From positions 4,676,000-4,739,999 of the forward strand of contig JABAKD010000029.1 of NCBI GenBank assembly GCA_012845835.1: a stretch of DNA of 64,000 nt. The letters run 5' to 3'. The position numbers and the translations under genes were made by a program. The notes below the pieces were generated by a model that was not told the DNA's origin, searched no databases, and was given only the letters and a program-made list of their open reading frames with translations. Source of the stretch: Undaria pinnatifida (Eukaryota > Sar > Phaeophyceae > Laminariales > Alariaceae). Shown piece after piece: positions 33,332 to 44,265 of this stretch. The stretch's first letter is position 1. Each line of letters starts with the position of its first letter.

Positions 33332-34180
33332 CAGTAGAAGTAGTAGCAGTAGTAGCAGTAGTAATAGTAGTAGTGGCAGTAGTAGTAGTAATAGTAGTAG
33401 TAGTAGTAGCAGTAGTAGTAGTAGAAGTAGCATTAGCAGTAGTAGTAGCCGTAGTAGTAGCAGTAGTAGTAGTAATAAAAGCATTATTAGTAGTGTTCAA
33501 GTGTAACACCACTAGACCACCGGGACGACCGGCTCTATATCACTCACTGCCCCGGTGGCGTATCAGGTTACATCTTCGAACCTGGCATAGGCCAGCTTCG
33601 TGATTTTGAATCCGCCCGAGTGCGCACTCGTATAATTTGTCGTCTTTGTGCACTAATTGACTTGCGGAAAGCGCGAGAGCGTGAGTTAGCAACACTCGAT
33701 GAAAAATCGACGACAAGTGGGTGCTGAACCCTAAGCGTGAAACAAATCGAAGGCAATATCCGGGGGGGGGAAGCGAGAGACGACACCTATGACCACGGCT
33801 TGCATGTTCAGAAGCTGAAAAGTAGCGGTGTGAAAAAAACAACAACCTAGAAGAGATGATCAATCAGCAATCAGCGGCATAAAGGTGAACCTCAAGTACG
33901 AAGCAACACAAACTTGTTTCTCAATTACGTACCAACACACGACCGCTTGAACTTGCACGGCAAAATACCACAGCAACGGAGTGAGGGACCACAGCATCAG
34001 CAAAGCACTCCATCCCGCTGCCTGCTCGCCACCACCTACAAGTGGCGCAGCTTAACAAAAGGAGGAACTTGTAAAATACAACCCTCGAGGCCCCGGGGAC
34101 GAAGCCACTCGCAATGGTGCTTGCTGTGTGGCTCTTCCTGGTGTAGTAATTGTAGTCACTACGATCTCTTCCTCGTTTAG
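33120..34180 (+). repeat. tRNA-like (SINE-like) tandem repeat unit 1
   Basis: First of three related units; the marker CACAACGGTGG is at about 33134, 34258 and 35090. This unit is lengthened by an AGT microsatellite. At 33549-33615 it contains a tRNA-like stretch: an A-box-like TGGCGTATCAGG and, about 40 bases on, a B-box-like TTTTGAATCCGCC. The tRNA fold itself is not closed: the acceptor ends do not pair. This suggests a pol III-type SINE head. Confidence 0.6.
33165..33490 (+). repeat. AGT trinucleotide microsatellite (about 325 bp)
   Basis: Long imperfect (AGT)n run with GCAGT and AATAGT variants. It yields spurious poly-Val and poly-Leu reading frames. Confidence 0.95.
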
Positions 34181-35030
34181 TCATGCGTGCGCTTCAGCAG
34201 TTCGTTGATCCATTTCTTTTCCACATATTTCTGCAACTAAATATAGCTAACAAAGCTCACAACGGTGGTCATTTAACTCAAGGGCCAACGCTAGTATTGA
34301 TAGCAGTAGTAGTATTCGAGTGTAACACCACTAGCCTACCGGGGCGACCGGCTCTATATCACTCACTGCCCCGGTGGCGTATCAGGTTACATCCTCGAGC
34401 GCGGTATAGGTCAGCTTCGTCAGTTCGAATGCCCCTAAGTGCGTACTAGTATAATTCGTCGTCTTGTGCACGAATTGACTTACTTGCGGAAAGCGCGAGA
34501 GCGTGAGTTAGCAAAACTCGACGAAACATCGACGACCAGAGGGTGCTGAACCCTTTGCGCCAAAACAAATTGACGGCAATAACCTGAGGGGGGGGGGGGA
34601 AGGACGACACCAGGTCATGTGACCACGGGTTGTATATCCAGAAGCAGGAAAGTAGAGGTGTGAAAAAAAAAAAAAATGCTCAGAAGAGACGACCAATCAG
34701 CAATCAGCAGCAAAAAGGAGCACGTCAAGTACGAAGCAACACAAACTTGTTTCTCAGTTACGTACTAACACACGACCGCTTGAACTTGCCCGGCAAACGA
34801 CCACAGCAACGGAGTGAGGAACCACAGCATCAGCAAAGCACGCCATCCCACTGCCTACTCACCACCACCTTCGAGTGGCGCAGCTTAACAAGAGGAGGAA
34901 CTTGTATAATACAACCCTCGAGGCCCCGGGGACGAAGCCACTCGCAATGGTGCCTGCTGTGTGGCTCTTCCTGGTGCAGTAATCGTAGTCACTACTATCT
35001 CTTCCTCGTTTAGTCACGCGTGCGCTTCAG
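34181..35030 (+). repeat. tRNA-like (SINE-like) tandem repeat unit 2
   Basis: Second unit without the long microsatellite. Its A-box-like TGGCGTATCAGG begins near 34376 and its B-box-like CAGTTCGAATGCCCC near 34421. Flanking segments such as CTCGAGGCCCCGGGGACGAA are shared with unit 1. Confidence 0.65.
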
Positions 35031-35370
35031 CAGTTCGTTGATCCATTTCTTTCCCATATATTTCTGCAACTAAATATAGCCAACCGAGCTCACAACGGTG
35101 GTCATTTAGCTCAAGGACCAACGCTGGTATTGATGGTAGTCATATTCTAGTGTAACCCCACTAGAACACCGGGGCGACCGGCTCTATATCACTCACTGCC
35201 GCGGTGACGTATCAGGTTATATCCTCGAGCCTGGTACAGGTAGGTATAGATCAGCTTCGTGAGTTCGAATACCCCCGAGTGCGTACTCGTGTAATTTTTC
35301 GTTTTGTTGTGCACTAATTGACGTGCGGACAGCGCAAGAGCGTAAGTTAGCAACACTCAATGACAGTTGG
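35031..35370 (+). repeat. tRNA-like (SINE-like) tandem repeat unit 3, partial
   Basis: Third unit, with A-box-like TGACGTATCAGG (near 35206) and B-box-like GAGTTCGAATACCCCC (near 35260). Similarity to units 1 and 2 fades near 35370. Confidence 0.6.
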
Positions 35371-36060
35371 ACGATCAATGTAACTTGTAATATAACACGC
35401 GCTCAAGCCCTGCAGACGTCAAGCAAAACAAACGCTCGAGGGAATACCACCGCAAAATTCAATACTTCAGCAACTAGCTACCGTTTGGAAATGATGCCAA
35501 TTTAGAAACCATCTATGTAGAACCTGAAGACGTTGAGATACAACCGAAGTCGCAAGATTATCTTCTCAAAATACAATATTTTAGCAACTTCTCCCTTGTC
35601 TCGCTCATCATCCACCCGCGTTCACGTCGAGGTGCCCAACGGATAAGGAAGGACGAGGGGCGTTGGAGCCTCCCCGCGAAGACTTTTGCCCCTCGGAACC
35701 GCCCCCGAGGACTTTGCACGTGTTTTATTCGTTCAAGCCCTGCAGACGTCATGAAAACCAAACAAACGCTCAAGCCCCGCACACGTCAAGCAAAACAAAC
35801 GCGCGAGAGTATGCCACCGCAAAATTCAAAAAATTACAATAGCAACTAACTACGGTTTGGAAATGATGCCAATTTTGCAAATCATCAAGGCGCTGCAGAC
35901 ATTAAGATACAACCAAAATCTTCGGAATTCCTCCTCGACAAGCGGTATTTTTGCAACTTCTCGCTTGGCTCGCTCGGCATGCGTCCGCGTTCACGTCGAT
36001 GCGGGGAACGGACACAGCAGGACGAGGGGCGTTAGAGCCGCCCCCCGAAGGCGGCGCTCG
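35371..36060 (+). repeat. Two-copy tandem duplication, about 370-bp period
   Basis: Segments at about 35400-35690 and 35775-36050 share CAAGCCCTGCAGACGTCA, TTGGAAATGATGCCAATTT, CGCGTTCACGTCGA and GGACGAGGGGCGTT. No coding frame spans them. Confidence 0.75.
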
Positions 36061-36290
36061 AACGAAGCTATTTGACCCAGAATTCCAGTTCCGTGAATCG
36101 CATGCTTAGGCCGAGACGAACAAACCTTCTCACCGAATCCCCGAAATAAATGATTTTATAAATATTATCACGTTGTTTACTACATCTAACTGGGTTGCAT
36201 ACTACACCTAACATCAATCCTTTTACAATAATACACATTACCAGGCGGGTGATATAAAGAAGTGTCTTCTTGGTGCAACCGTCACATTCG
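36061..36290. other. Non-coding, nothing recognised
   Basis: AT-rich stretch between the tandem duplication and the palindromic C/G-tract region. Confidence 0.4.
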
Positions 36291-37590
36291 TCCCCTTTAA
36301 GGGTTTATAGTTTCTGCGCACATATAGAAATGCCCCCCCCCGATCCCTCTTGTTCAAACGCCCAACCTAAAATCAAAACCAACCGGAGCAGTAAACACTA
36401 CCAGCCAGCTGATATCATCTAATTACCCATCTAGCCATCCATGCCGTAGCTGCAACTCATCTCCGCCCTCCGCACCCCCCACCCCTGTTTGTTCCCCGCC
36501 CAGTTCGTTCAAACGCCACTTGCAATTGAACTCGGCCAGAGTAATAACACTTCTAAGCGACTGGTATCACGTCAATATATTTCTAGTCATCCATGACGTA
36601 GCTTTCAATCGCCCCCCCTCCCCCCCTCCAACGCCCCCTCCTTCCCCACACCCCGCACGATCGCCTAGACCTAGCACCGCGCGTACAGCAACCCCCTACA
36701 TATATGATTAATGCGCGCGATCGGAGGATCACACAAAATGTGGCGAAGATCAGTGTCGACCAAATCCTTGATCTCATAGCTGGAGTGTATTTTAATATTA
36801 TATGTGACCTAAACCTCTTGAAAACCCTTCCCCCCCCCCTTTCACCCCCCGCCATTTTTTTTTTTTTTTCTCTCCTCGCTTCCTCTTGCTTAAACGCCCC
36901 ATCTAATATCGAAATCCGGAAATCCGCCAGAGAATGAACACTTCCACGCCCTGAATATCGCCTCGTTATCGTTTCAGAGCCGTCTATGCCGCTGCTGCAT
37001 TTCCCACCCACTACCGCCCCCAACGCCCCCTCCTTCCCCACCACCCGCACCATCGCCTAGACCTAGCACCACGCGTATAGCAAAACCCTACATCTATGCG
37101 ACCTAAAGTCCTCCCCCCCCGCCCCCCGCCCCCCCCCGGCACATCCCCTCCCCCCTCCCCCACAAGAAGGATTTATAGTTTCCACGCACAAATTGACCTG
37201 CCCCATCTCCCCCCTCCCCCCCTCTCCCCCCCTCCCGCCCTCTTTTTGATCAAAATCAGGTGCCCACGTCTCTCAAAACTCCGCCCTCCCCTCGCCGGTT
37301 ATTCGACTTACAGTATTCGCTTGATAAACAGATGCATTTCATTCCGCAGCTGTCAGATTTTGTCCCTCTCAGAAACGGGTTTTGTAGTTTCAGCGCACGG
37401 ACTGACTAACATCACCCTGTTGACCCTGATAGCTACACTGTAGTGTTGCAAGGGGAGTCGATGACCTATATCCTTAATGAGGACACACAACCCGTAATAC
37501 GCGCGATCGGAGTATCACACACAGCTTACAAAGATGAGTTTCGACAAAATATTCGATCTCACAGTTGGAGTCTATTTCATAGTGTATAAT
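36291..37590 (+). repeat. C/G-tract element, left arm of a 2.6-kb imperfect palindrome
   Basis: C-rich on this strand. In order it has modules with TCGCCTAGACCTAGCACC, ATGTGACCTAAACCTC, repeated C-runs and then the shared block ending ACAGTTGGAGTCTATTTCAT. The same modules recur in reverse order on the other strand at 37598-38880. The two copies meet head to head near 37592 with about a dozen bases between. Confidence 0.8.
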
Positions 37591-38880
37591 ATATTTCAAG
37601 AAATGAAAATACATTCCAGCTGTGAGATCGAATATTTTGTCGAAACTCATCATTGTAAGCTGTGTGTGATACTCCGACCGCGCGTATTACGGGTTGTGTG
37701 TCCTCATTAAGGATATAGGTCGGCGACTCCCCTTACAACTACAGTGTAGCTATCAGGGTCAACAGGGTGATATTAGTCAGTCTGTGCGCGGAAACTAGGA
37801 AACCCGTGTCTGAGGGGAACAAAATCTGACAGCTGAGGAGGGAAATGCATCAGTTTATCAAGGGAATCCTGTGAGTCCAATAACCGGTGAGGGGGGTCGG
37901 AGTTTTGAAGGACGTGGGGGCCTGATTTTGATCAAAAGCGAACAGGGTTAGAGGGGGGGGACTGCGGGGGGGGGGGACTGGGGGGGGGGGGGACCGGAGG
38001 GGGCGGGGGGGGGCGGGGGGGGGGGGAGGCGGACGGGCGGGCAATTTGTGCGTGGAAGCTATGAATCCTTTAAGGGGATAAATCTGACGGTTTTGGAAAA
38101 AAAAAAAAAATGCACCAGTTTATCATAGGGGGGGGTTGGGGCGGGGGTTGGGCGGGTGGGGCAGCTCAATCTGTGCGTGGAAACTTTTTTTTTCTAGGGG
38201 ATAAGTGTGACGGTTTCGGAAATATTGCATCAGTTTATCATGTATATCCTGGGGTAAGTCGTACAATCAGTGAGTAGAAGGCGGAGTGTTCGAGGGGGTG
38301 GGGGTGGGATGGGGTGGGGGGGTGGGGGGGTGGGGCGTGGGGGCGGGGGGGGGGGGGGGGCTTTGGGTGGCATATATGTAGGGGTTTGTTATACGTGTGG
38401 TCCTAGGTCTAGGCGATGGTGCGGGGGGGGGGGAGAAGGGGACGTTCGGGGCGGGCGGGGGGGGGGGACAGCGGCATGGATGGCTCTAGAAAGATAATGA
38501 GGTGATATCCAGTGCGTGAAGTGTTTATTAATTTGGCGGATTTCAATATTAGGTGGGGCGTTTGAGCAAGGGAGGGCAGGAATGGGGGGGGGGAAGAATT
38601 TTTGAGGAGGTTTAGGTCACATATAATATTCAAATACACTCCGGCTGTGGGATCAAAGATATGTAGGGGCTTGTTATACGCGTGGTCTAGGTCTAGGCGA
38701 TCGTGCGGGTGGTGGGAAAAGAGGGGGCGTTGGAGGGGAGGTTGAGGGGGGTGGGGGAAAAGAATGAAAACTACGTCATGGATGGTCAGCAAGATAATGA
38801 CGCGGTATCAACTGCGTAGAGGTGTTTATTGCTCTGGCCGATTTCGATTGTAAGTGGGGCGATGGAACAAACTAGGCGGA
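37591..38880 (-). repeat. C/G-tract element, right arm of the palindrome
   Basis: Mirror image of 36291-37590. It begins AAATGAAAATACATTCCAGC and carries long G-runs (about 37948-38030, 38320-38362, 38424-38468). Module order is the same as in the single copy at 50348-51445, so each arm is a copy of one element. Confidence 0.8.
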
Positions 38881-38903
38881 ATATATATATATATATATAT
38901 ATG
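38880..38903. repeat. AT dinucleotide microsatellite
   Basis: Perfect (AT)n run followed by GTGTG. Confidence 0.9.
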
Positions 38904-39770
38904 TGTGCGTTTTTGTTCAAATGAAAACGGCTTCTTACCGTCGGACACGTGTAGTTACCCCGTACGAGAAAAATACACACACCGGGTCAACCACGTTCAC
39001 ATACACTTTCGCTCCTGCCTCGACGAGCCGCTGTCCGGGCGGCAGGATAGCGCAGGCCGGTTTGACCTTGTCTGCACCCGTGCCCACGCACCCGCGTCGA
39101 GATCAGGGGCCGAAACGGCCCAGGGCGGCGCGCCCCCAAACCCCACACTAATCCGATTAACATGTGTACTGCCGCTACTACTGCTGTATCTTGCTGCTAC
39201 ACTGCCGCTGCTGTTGTGCTGCTGCTGAGGTCAATTTTGTCCGGGCAGTTGCTGCTACAACTGCTGTGCTGCTCCTGAGGTTAGCTGAGTAGCGGGCCGT
39301 TTGTTTTCGAAAAAAACAACAACGAAGAATTAAAAAATAGAAAAAAGTTCATCACAATACTTGCATCAAAATTGGACCAACATATTAGGGTGTTCCAAGT
39401 GACCTGTTCGTGTCAGGGAGGCGGAACGCAATCTCTTGCCAAATGGAGCAAGCCACGCGACGTCTAATGCACCGAGTGCCGACACGGAGCTCGGCCGAGA
39501 TCCACACGTGCTTTATAATGTACCCATGGCAGGCTAGCTAGCCCCGCGGATGAAAATGAGAGAAGAAACACTCGCTCGCCGGAGAGCAGCGAGCCGAAAA
39601 ATAACGAAGACAATATTTTTCATGTACATATAGACTCCACCGATTTGTCGCCATTGTATTTTGAAAAAAATCCTTCTCAACACGTTGGCTGTGGCTGAAA
39701 AAAATAGGGTCGATACCCATCTTTGCAAGCTGCGTGATACACCCTTATTCATTTCAGGATCTACTACTGT
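38904..39770. other. Unassigned; short CTG-rich segment
   Basis: A GC-rich stretch (38940-39140) with no family motif is followed by CTG/CTA-rich sequence (39168-39280) and AT-rich DNA. A short piece near 39720 (CCATCTTTGCAAGCTG) resembles the C/G-tract repeat. Confidence 0.4.
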
Positions 39771-39799
39771 CATCATCATGCTACCTGTAGCTGCTTCCG

Positions 39800-40205
39800 G
39801 CCCATGAGGCACACACATCCACCGCCCACTCAGTTTGGATCCATCAACCAGCTAGCGAATGCAATGCCTGCTCCGATGGATTATGTCCCGACTGGTGGAC
39901 CACCACCTCTTTCTATTCCTGCGACGCCTACACCAGCAGCAGCAGCACCTGACCTGCTGCTGCGATACCCGCACCTGCTATAACAGCTGCTGCAGCGCCT
40001 GCACCTGCTCACGGTCCTTCACTCGAAGACAACAAACATAACGCTCTCCAAGTACTTATCGTTTCTATTGGTGGCGGCTTCCCATGCGACTGCAGCAGCA
40101 AGCTTCATGCTTGGTCCGACGCAGATATACACATTATCCTGTTTTTCGAGCATTTCACCGCAGTGGGAACGTCGTTAAAGGGCACTCATCGACATATTTA
40201 ATATG
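39800..40205 (+). pseudogene. Pro/Ala-rich reading frame, unknown
   Basis: Two overlapping plus-strand frames read as one broken product: RHTHPPPTQFGSINQLANAM, GGPPPLSIPATPTPAAAAP, then after a frame change IPAPAITAAAAPAPAHGPSL, DNKHNALQVLIVSIGG and KLHAWSDADIHIILFFEHF, ending at a stop near 40201. The low-complexity middle with more ordered ends suggests a decayed real coding sequence. I cannot assign a family. It is followed immediately by the telomere-like tract. Confidence 0.3.
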
Positions 40206-40206
40206 G

Positions 40207-40262
40207 AGTTAGGGTTAGGGTTAGGTGTTTGGTATGGGTTAGGGTTACGGTTAAAGGGTTAG
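40207..40262 (+). repeat. Interstitial telomere-like tract
   Basis: Degenerate TTAGGG repeats: three consecutive GTTAGG units, then GGGTTAGGGTTACGGTTA and AGGGTTAG. Too short and too degenerate to be a chromosome end. Confidence 0.75.
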
Positions 40263-40355
40263 TTCCATCCTTTGTGAACAATAATGTATGACACCCGTTC
40301 GAAGATGACACCCCCAAAGGTGAATGTCACTGCAAGGTTTGGCCAAACGATGGCC

Positions 40356-40612
40356 CCTGGCTGGCCCTTCTTCGCCAAGTGTTACCGGCGGTTCAGTCTA
40401 GGCCGAACAATTGCGAGAACGTCAAATAATTGCTGCCTGATGCGCCGAGAAGGCACGAAGTGTCCCCTGTGCATTTACAATGGTACGAGGGCTTTGATAA
40501 GACATTGCAGAAGGATCACGACCCAGGGTGAAAGTGGGTGGTCGTCGCGCGCAGCAGATCAGCATAGATAGGCAACGAGCAAGCGTGCGGAGGGTCTCGT
40601 CGAGGAATCAAG
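40356..40612 (+). repeat. 257-bp direct repeat, copy 1 (coding-like)
   Basis: Matches 42008-42262 at an offset of 1652 bp. One frame reads WLALLRQVLPAVQSRPNNCE and SPVHLQWYEGFDKTLQKDHD, broken by stops. The same frame is conserved in copy 2, which suggests an ancestral coding segment. The family is unknown. Confidence 0.75.
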
Positions 40613-42007
40613 GTTCGGCCAAAAGATAGCCCCTGGGCCGCACAAAAAAAAATCCTGAACATCTACCTCCAGTTTTTGCATTTGATCGGCAGGGAGGGGG
40701 GGGGGGGGGGTCTGCCAGCACACTTGATCCTATATAAAGGACTATGCAAGTCTAATTCCTATATAAAGAACCATGCAACACTAATTCCTATATAAAACAA
40801 AGTGACTTGGCCATAGACTAGGCACTGGGTGCCACCCACGGCGGAAAATGGGTTTAGTCGAACAAGAGGCGAACCCTCGGCAACGTAGGTGTGAGGTCAG
40901 TGATACTTGGTGCCACTACTGTACGGGCGTAGTACATCGTCCTCGAGACGCCGCCGACACCACGAGATCGAACCGGGCCAGTACACAAGCTTGCACAAGC
41001 CGACACAACAAGCTAAATAAACGAAAACGAAGAAGAGCCTTGCGGGGAGGGGGCGGGGGCGGCCGAGGGTTCGGCTGGCGGGGCTGCCTCAAATGTGATT
41101 TAGGCGTAAGCAGTCTTGGCCGGGTTAGGTATAAGAAAAGATCGTGGGAGCAAGTAGAGTGAGACGAGGAGAGAGGAGAGCCCTGCTTCGGGCGGGAGAG
41201 CTGATGCGAGCAGTTTCTGCAAACACCTGAAGGTGTCCGTCTATGATCGCAGGGAATATTATTATTGTTGCACGGCCGAAATCGGCCATTTTTTCATGTT
41301 TCTCCAACGGCCGATCTTGGCCGTTCGGGCAAAAAGGGGGAGGGGGGGGAAGCTTGGAGGGGAGGCGGGGGAGCAACGACAAATAGCAAGCAAGATCATC
41401 TGCTTCACAACTACCACCGTGTTGTACTGTCTGTCTGTGGCGTCCATTTAATCCAAGTTTGATACAACATGTGTGAGGCGATCCAGACTACGGTAGGGGG
41501 GTCCGCTTTTGCGCCTTTTATTTCCGTGGCCAGGGGTCACTCGCGCGAGTAACCCCTTTGTTCCTATGCGAATTCACGTATTCTTCACGTTTTACATTGG
41601 CGAAATTAATTCGCAATGCAAAGGTGATCTAAGCTGCGCCGAAACAAGTGCTTAAACCATCTTCATCTGTGGGGTACAGAGCCACTCGTGCGAGTGGCTT
41701 AAACACACCAGTGAAAATGGGGGTACCCCCCCTACCGTAGCCTCGGTCGGCCTTTTCCAGAAAAGCAAGATTAGAACAGGACTTGACACAGCAAAACACG
41801 CTTGTGTACAGTAACAAAACCTTGCAAAAGTCCTAACCCCCGTCGATGGTGCTCCATGGTGCTTTCTTGATGACCAAAAAGCCACAAGACGACGTTAAAC
41901 GGCCTCAACATTCGACGAAACTCAGGGAAAAAAAAACATTTTTTTCGGCGTCGGACCCGGGGGGGGGGGTAAGTAGGTGTCCGGGAGTTTTTTTTTGTGC
42001 GCCCTTG
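40613..42007. other. Unassigned; triplicated TATA-like motif and a G-rich segment
   Basis: CCTATATAAA occurs three times about 30 bp apart (near 40729, 40758, 40788), each followed by AAG.AC.ATGCAA-like sequence, so it is a small tandem repeat and not a proven promoter. A G-run lies at 40695-40711. A perfect short inverted repeat (AACGGCC...GGCCGTT) is at 41308-41327. No gene is recognised. Confidence 0.4.
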
Positions 42008-42262
42008 CCTGGCTGGCCCTGCTCCGCCAAGTGTTACCGGTGGTTCAGTCTAGGCCGAACCATTGCGAGAACGTCAAATATTTTCTGCCTGAAGCGCGGA
42101 GAAGGCACGGAGTGTCCCCTGTGCATTTACAATGGTACGAGGGCTTTAATAAGACATTGCGGAAATATCATGGGGCAGAGTGAAAGTGGGTTGTCGCCGC
42201 GAGCAGCAGATCAGCATAGGCAACGAGTCAGCGCGCGGAGGCGCTCGTCGAGGCATCAGGAG
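42008..42262 (+). repeat. 257-bp direct repeat, copy 2 (coding-like)
   Basis: Second copy of 40356-40612. The frame here (ENVKYFLPEARRRHGVS, LQWYEGFNKTLRKYHGAE) is open further than in copy 1. Confidence 0.75.
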
Positions 42263-42529
42263 GGTGGTTGTGAGGATCACGCTTCTAATTAATATGAGAA
42301 AGACGGCAACAGTTTCTTGGCTGGACACAAAATACTCTAGACGGGGATACAAGTTGTGTGCAAACGAGAATATGGCGTATAGCGTAGATCAGATGTCGTT
42401 CAGATATAAAGTCGACTAAACTTTCGTCATTTTTTTAATAGGAGTATATTTTGTACCAGGTATTATTTGTTTTGTTTCTCTATTATTATTGTTGGATTAC
42501 GATGACTGATTCTACCACCCTCAAGTTTT

Positions 42530-43190
42530 GTAGAGTTTGTGGATTCCGGGTAAGGGTATGGGGGTCTTACAGAACTTACAGAAGTTTCGGGTACGGGTAT
42601 GGAAGTGTTACAGAACTTCCAGAAGTTCCGGGTATTGTGGCACAGCCATGCAGAACTCACAGAAGTTCCGGGAGGGTACAAAACATGCTGTACCCGTACC
42701 CGGGGTATTGTGGCACGCGTCTTACAGAAGTCACAGAAGTTCCGGGTACGGGTGTAGGGGTCTTACAGAGCTTCCAGAACTCCAGGGTATGTGTATGAAA
42801 GTTTTACAAAACATCCAGAACTTCCGAGTATTGTGGCACGGGCTTACAGAACTTTCAGAAGGTCCGGGCAGGTGTAAACATGCTGTACCCATACCCCGGG
42901 TCTTTGTGGCATTGGCGTACATAACTTCCAGAAGTTCCGGGCTCGGGGTATGAGTGACATACAGAAGTTACAGAAGTTCTTGGTAGGGTTATACCCGGGG
43001 TAAATACCCCGGGTATGGCTTTGTGTGTATCCTACAGACACAACGAAAAAAGGAAGCACGGGTACGAGTATGAATGTCGTGCAAAACTCACAGTCGTTCC
43101 GGGTACGGGTAGGGTTGTACAGAACTCACAGAAGTCCCGGGTACGGGCAATTCCCGGGTAAATACCCGTGTCAAAAAGGGCAAAAAACAA
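42530..43190 (+). repeat. Minisatellite, about 41-bp unit with palindromic inserts
   Basis: Diverged repeats of TTACAGAACTTCCAGAAGTT followed by CCGGGTACGGGTATGG-type sequence. Some units carry longer inserts with self-complementary TACCCGGGGTA and ACCCGGGGTAAATACCCCGG. The array ends near CCCGGGTAAATACCCG at 43155-43170. Confidence 0.85.
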
Positions 43191-44260
43191 TAAATTGGCT
43201 GGTAAAATAAGACACAATTGTCAACGCATTTCCGATTACTGCGATTGGCATTCTGCATACACGGATGCACTCATAGGAAACAACACATATATATACGTAC
43301 CACAGTAGCCCATTTCTGTTCGTGCTTTAGTTCACAAACCCCGTTTGTGTTGTTGCTGTGTTCCACAAATTTCACGGTAAGAATCTTTCCAACTTCCCAA
43401 GCAACGACTTCCTCCGCGGTTACAGGTTTTCCTCCCAAATTGCCGTACTGTTGCTCAAGAACAAAACTTTGCAATAAGAGTAATACTACTGTATGTTGAA
43501 TACTACCAATAGGTATAATTATAGTATTAGTATGGTAAGCCCGAAAATCTTTCCAACCGACAACAAAAACAAGAAAAAAAGATACCTGGTACATTGTAAA
43601 AAAAAAAAATAATATCAATGCCGATCACAGCAACTACCATTATAGACTAATAATTACAAGTACCTAATTATAATACTTCGAGCATTATTTACTCTTATAT
43701 CAATTACCTGTTACATATTTAGACAGTAACTATTACATTCACCTAAAAGATAAATATGAACGAGCACACGATACTACTATAACAATTGCAATTATATTTG
43801 GAAGACAGGGCCGTATCGTGTCTGCCATGATCTGAGGGGCACTCTACCCGGCATTCCGGTGGGAATAGCCGGGGGCAAGGAGACGTCAAGAAAATTGTTG
43901 TACCCAACTAAGAGAGGCTGTAAGAAGCGTTACACTCCATGGTCGTGCCCGATCCTTCTTTCCAAACGGGACAAAACAGCAACACCATGGCCAAGCCACT
44001 AACAAATTTGTTCGAACACTACACACACGCCAAATGAGACCCACGCGACTCCACCCCACCTAGAACGAAGTCACATGTTGATGCACCTAGATCAACTGAG
44101 CCGACTCCGCGTGAAAATATCTAGGCGGACCCGCCCACATAAGAGAAATCACGAAACAATTTCGCTGCCCATGGTTCCAAGAATAGCAACCACGAGAGGC
44201 GCACCAGTACGTGTGGCCACACGGAATGCGTGCGTTGAGGTAATATTTGAAAACCCCATA
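43191..44260. other. AT-rich non-coding DNA
   Basis: No recognisable gene. A 115-codon minus-strand frame at 43271-43618 is unsupported. The right part (43800-44260) is the DNA that flanked Copia-1 on its 5' side before the rearrangement. Confidence 0.45.
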
Positions 44261-44265
44261 CAACC

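Noticed and set aside
33092-33603. Poly-Leu, poly-Thr and poly-Val frames
   Set aside because: Translations of the AGT microsatellite.
33549-33615. Functional tRNA gene
   Set aside because: A- and B-box-like sequences are present, but the acceptor stem does not pair and copies differ at key positions; better explained as a SINE-like head.
36480-37260. Pro-rich exons in C-rich DNA
   Set aside because: The Pro/Ser frames are translations of C-runs in the palindromic repeat, mirrored as Gly-rich frames at 38270-38500.
40207-40262. Chromosome end
   Set aside because: The telomere-like tract is short, degenerate and internal, with complex DNA on both sides.
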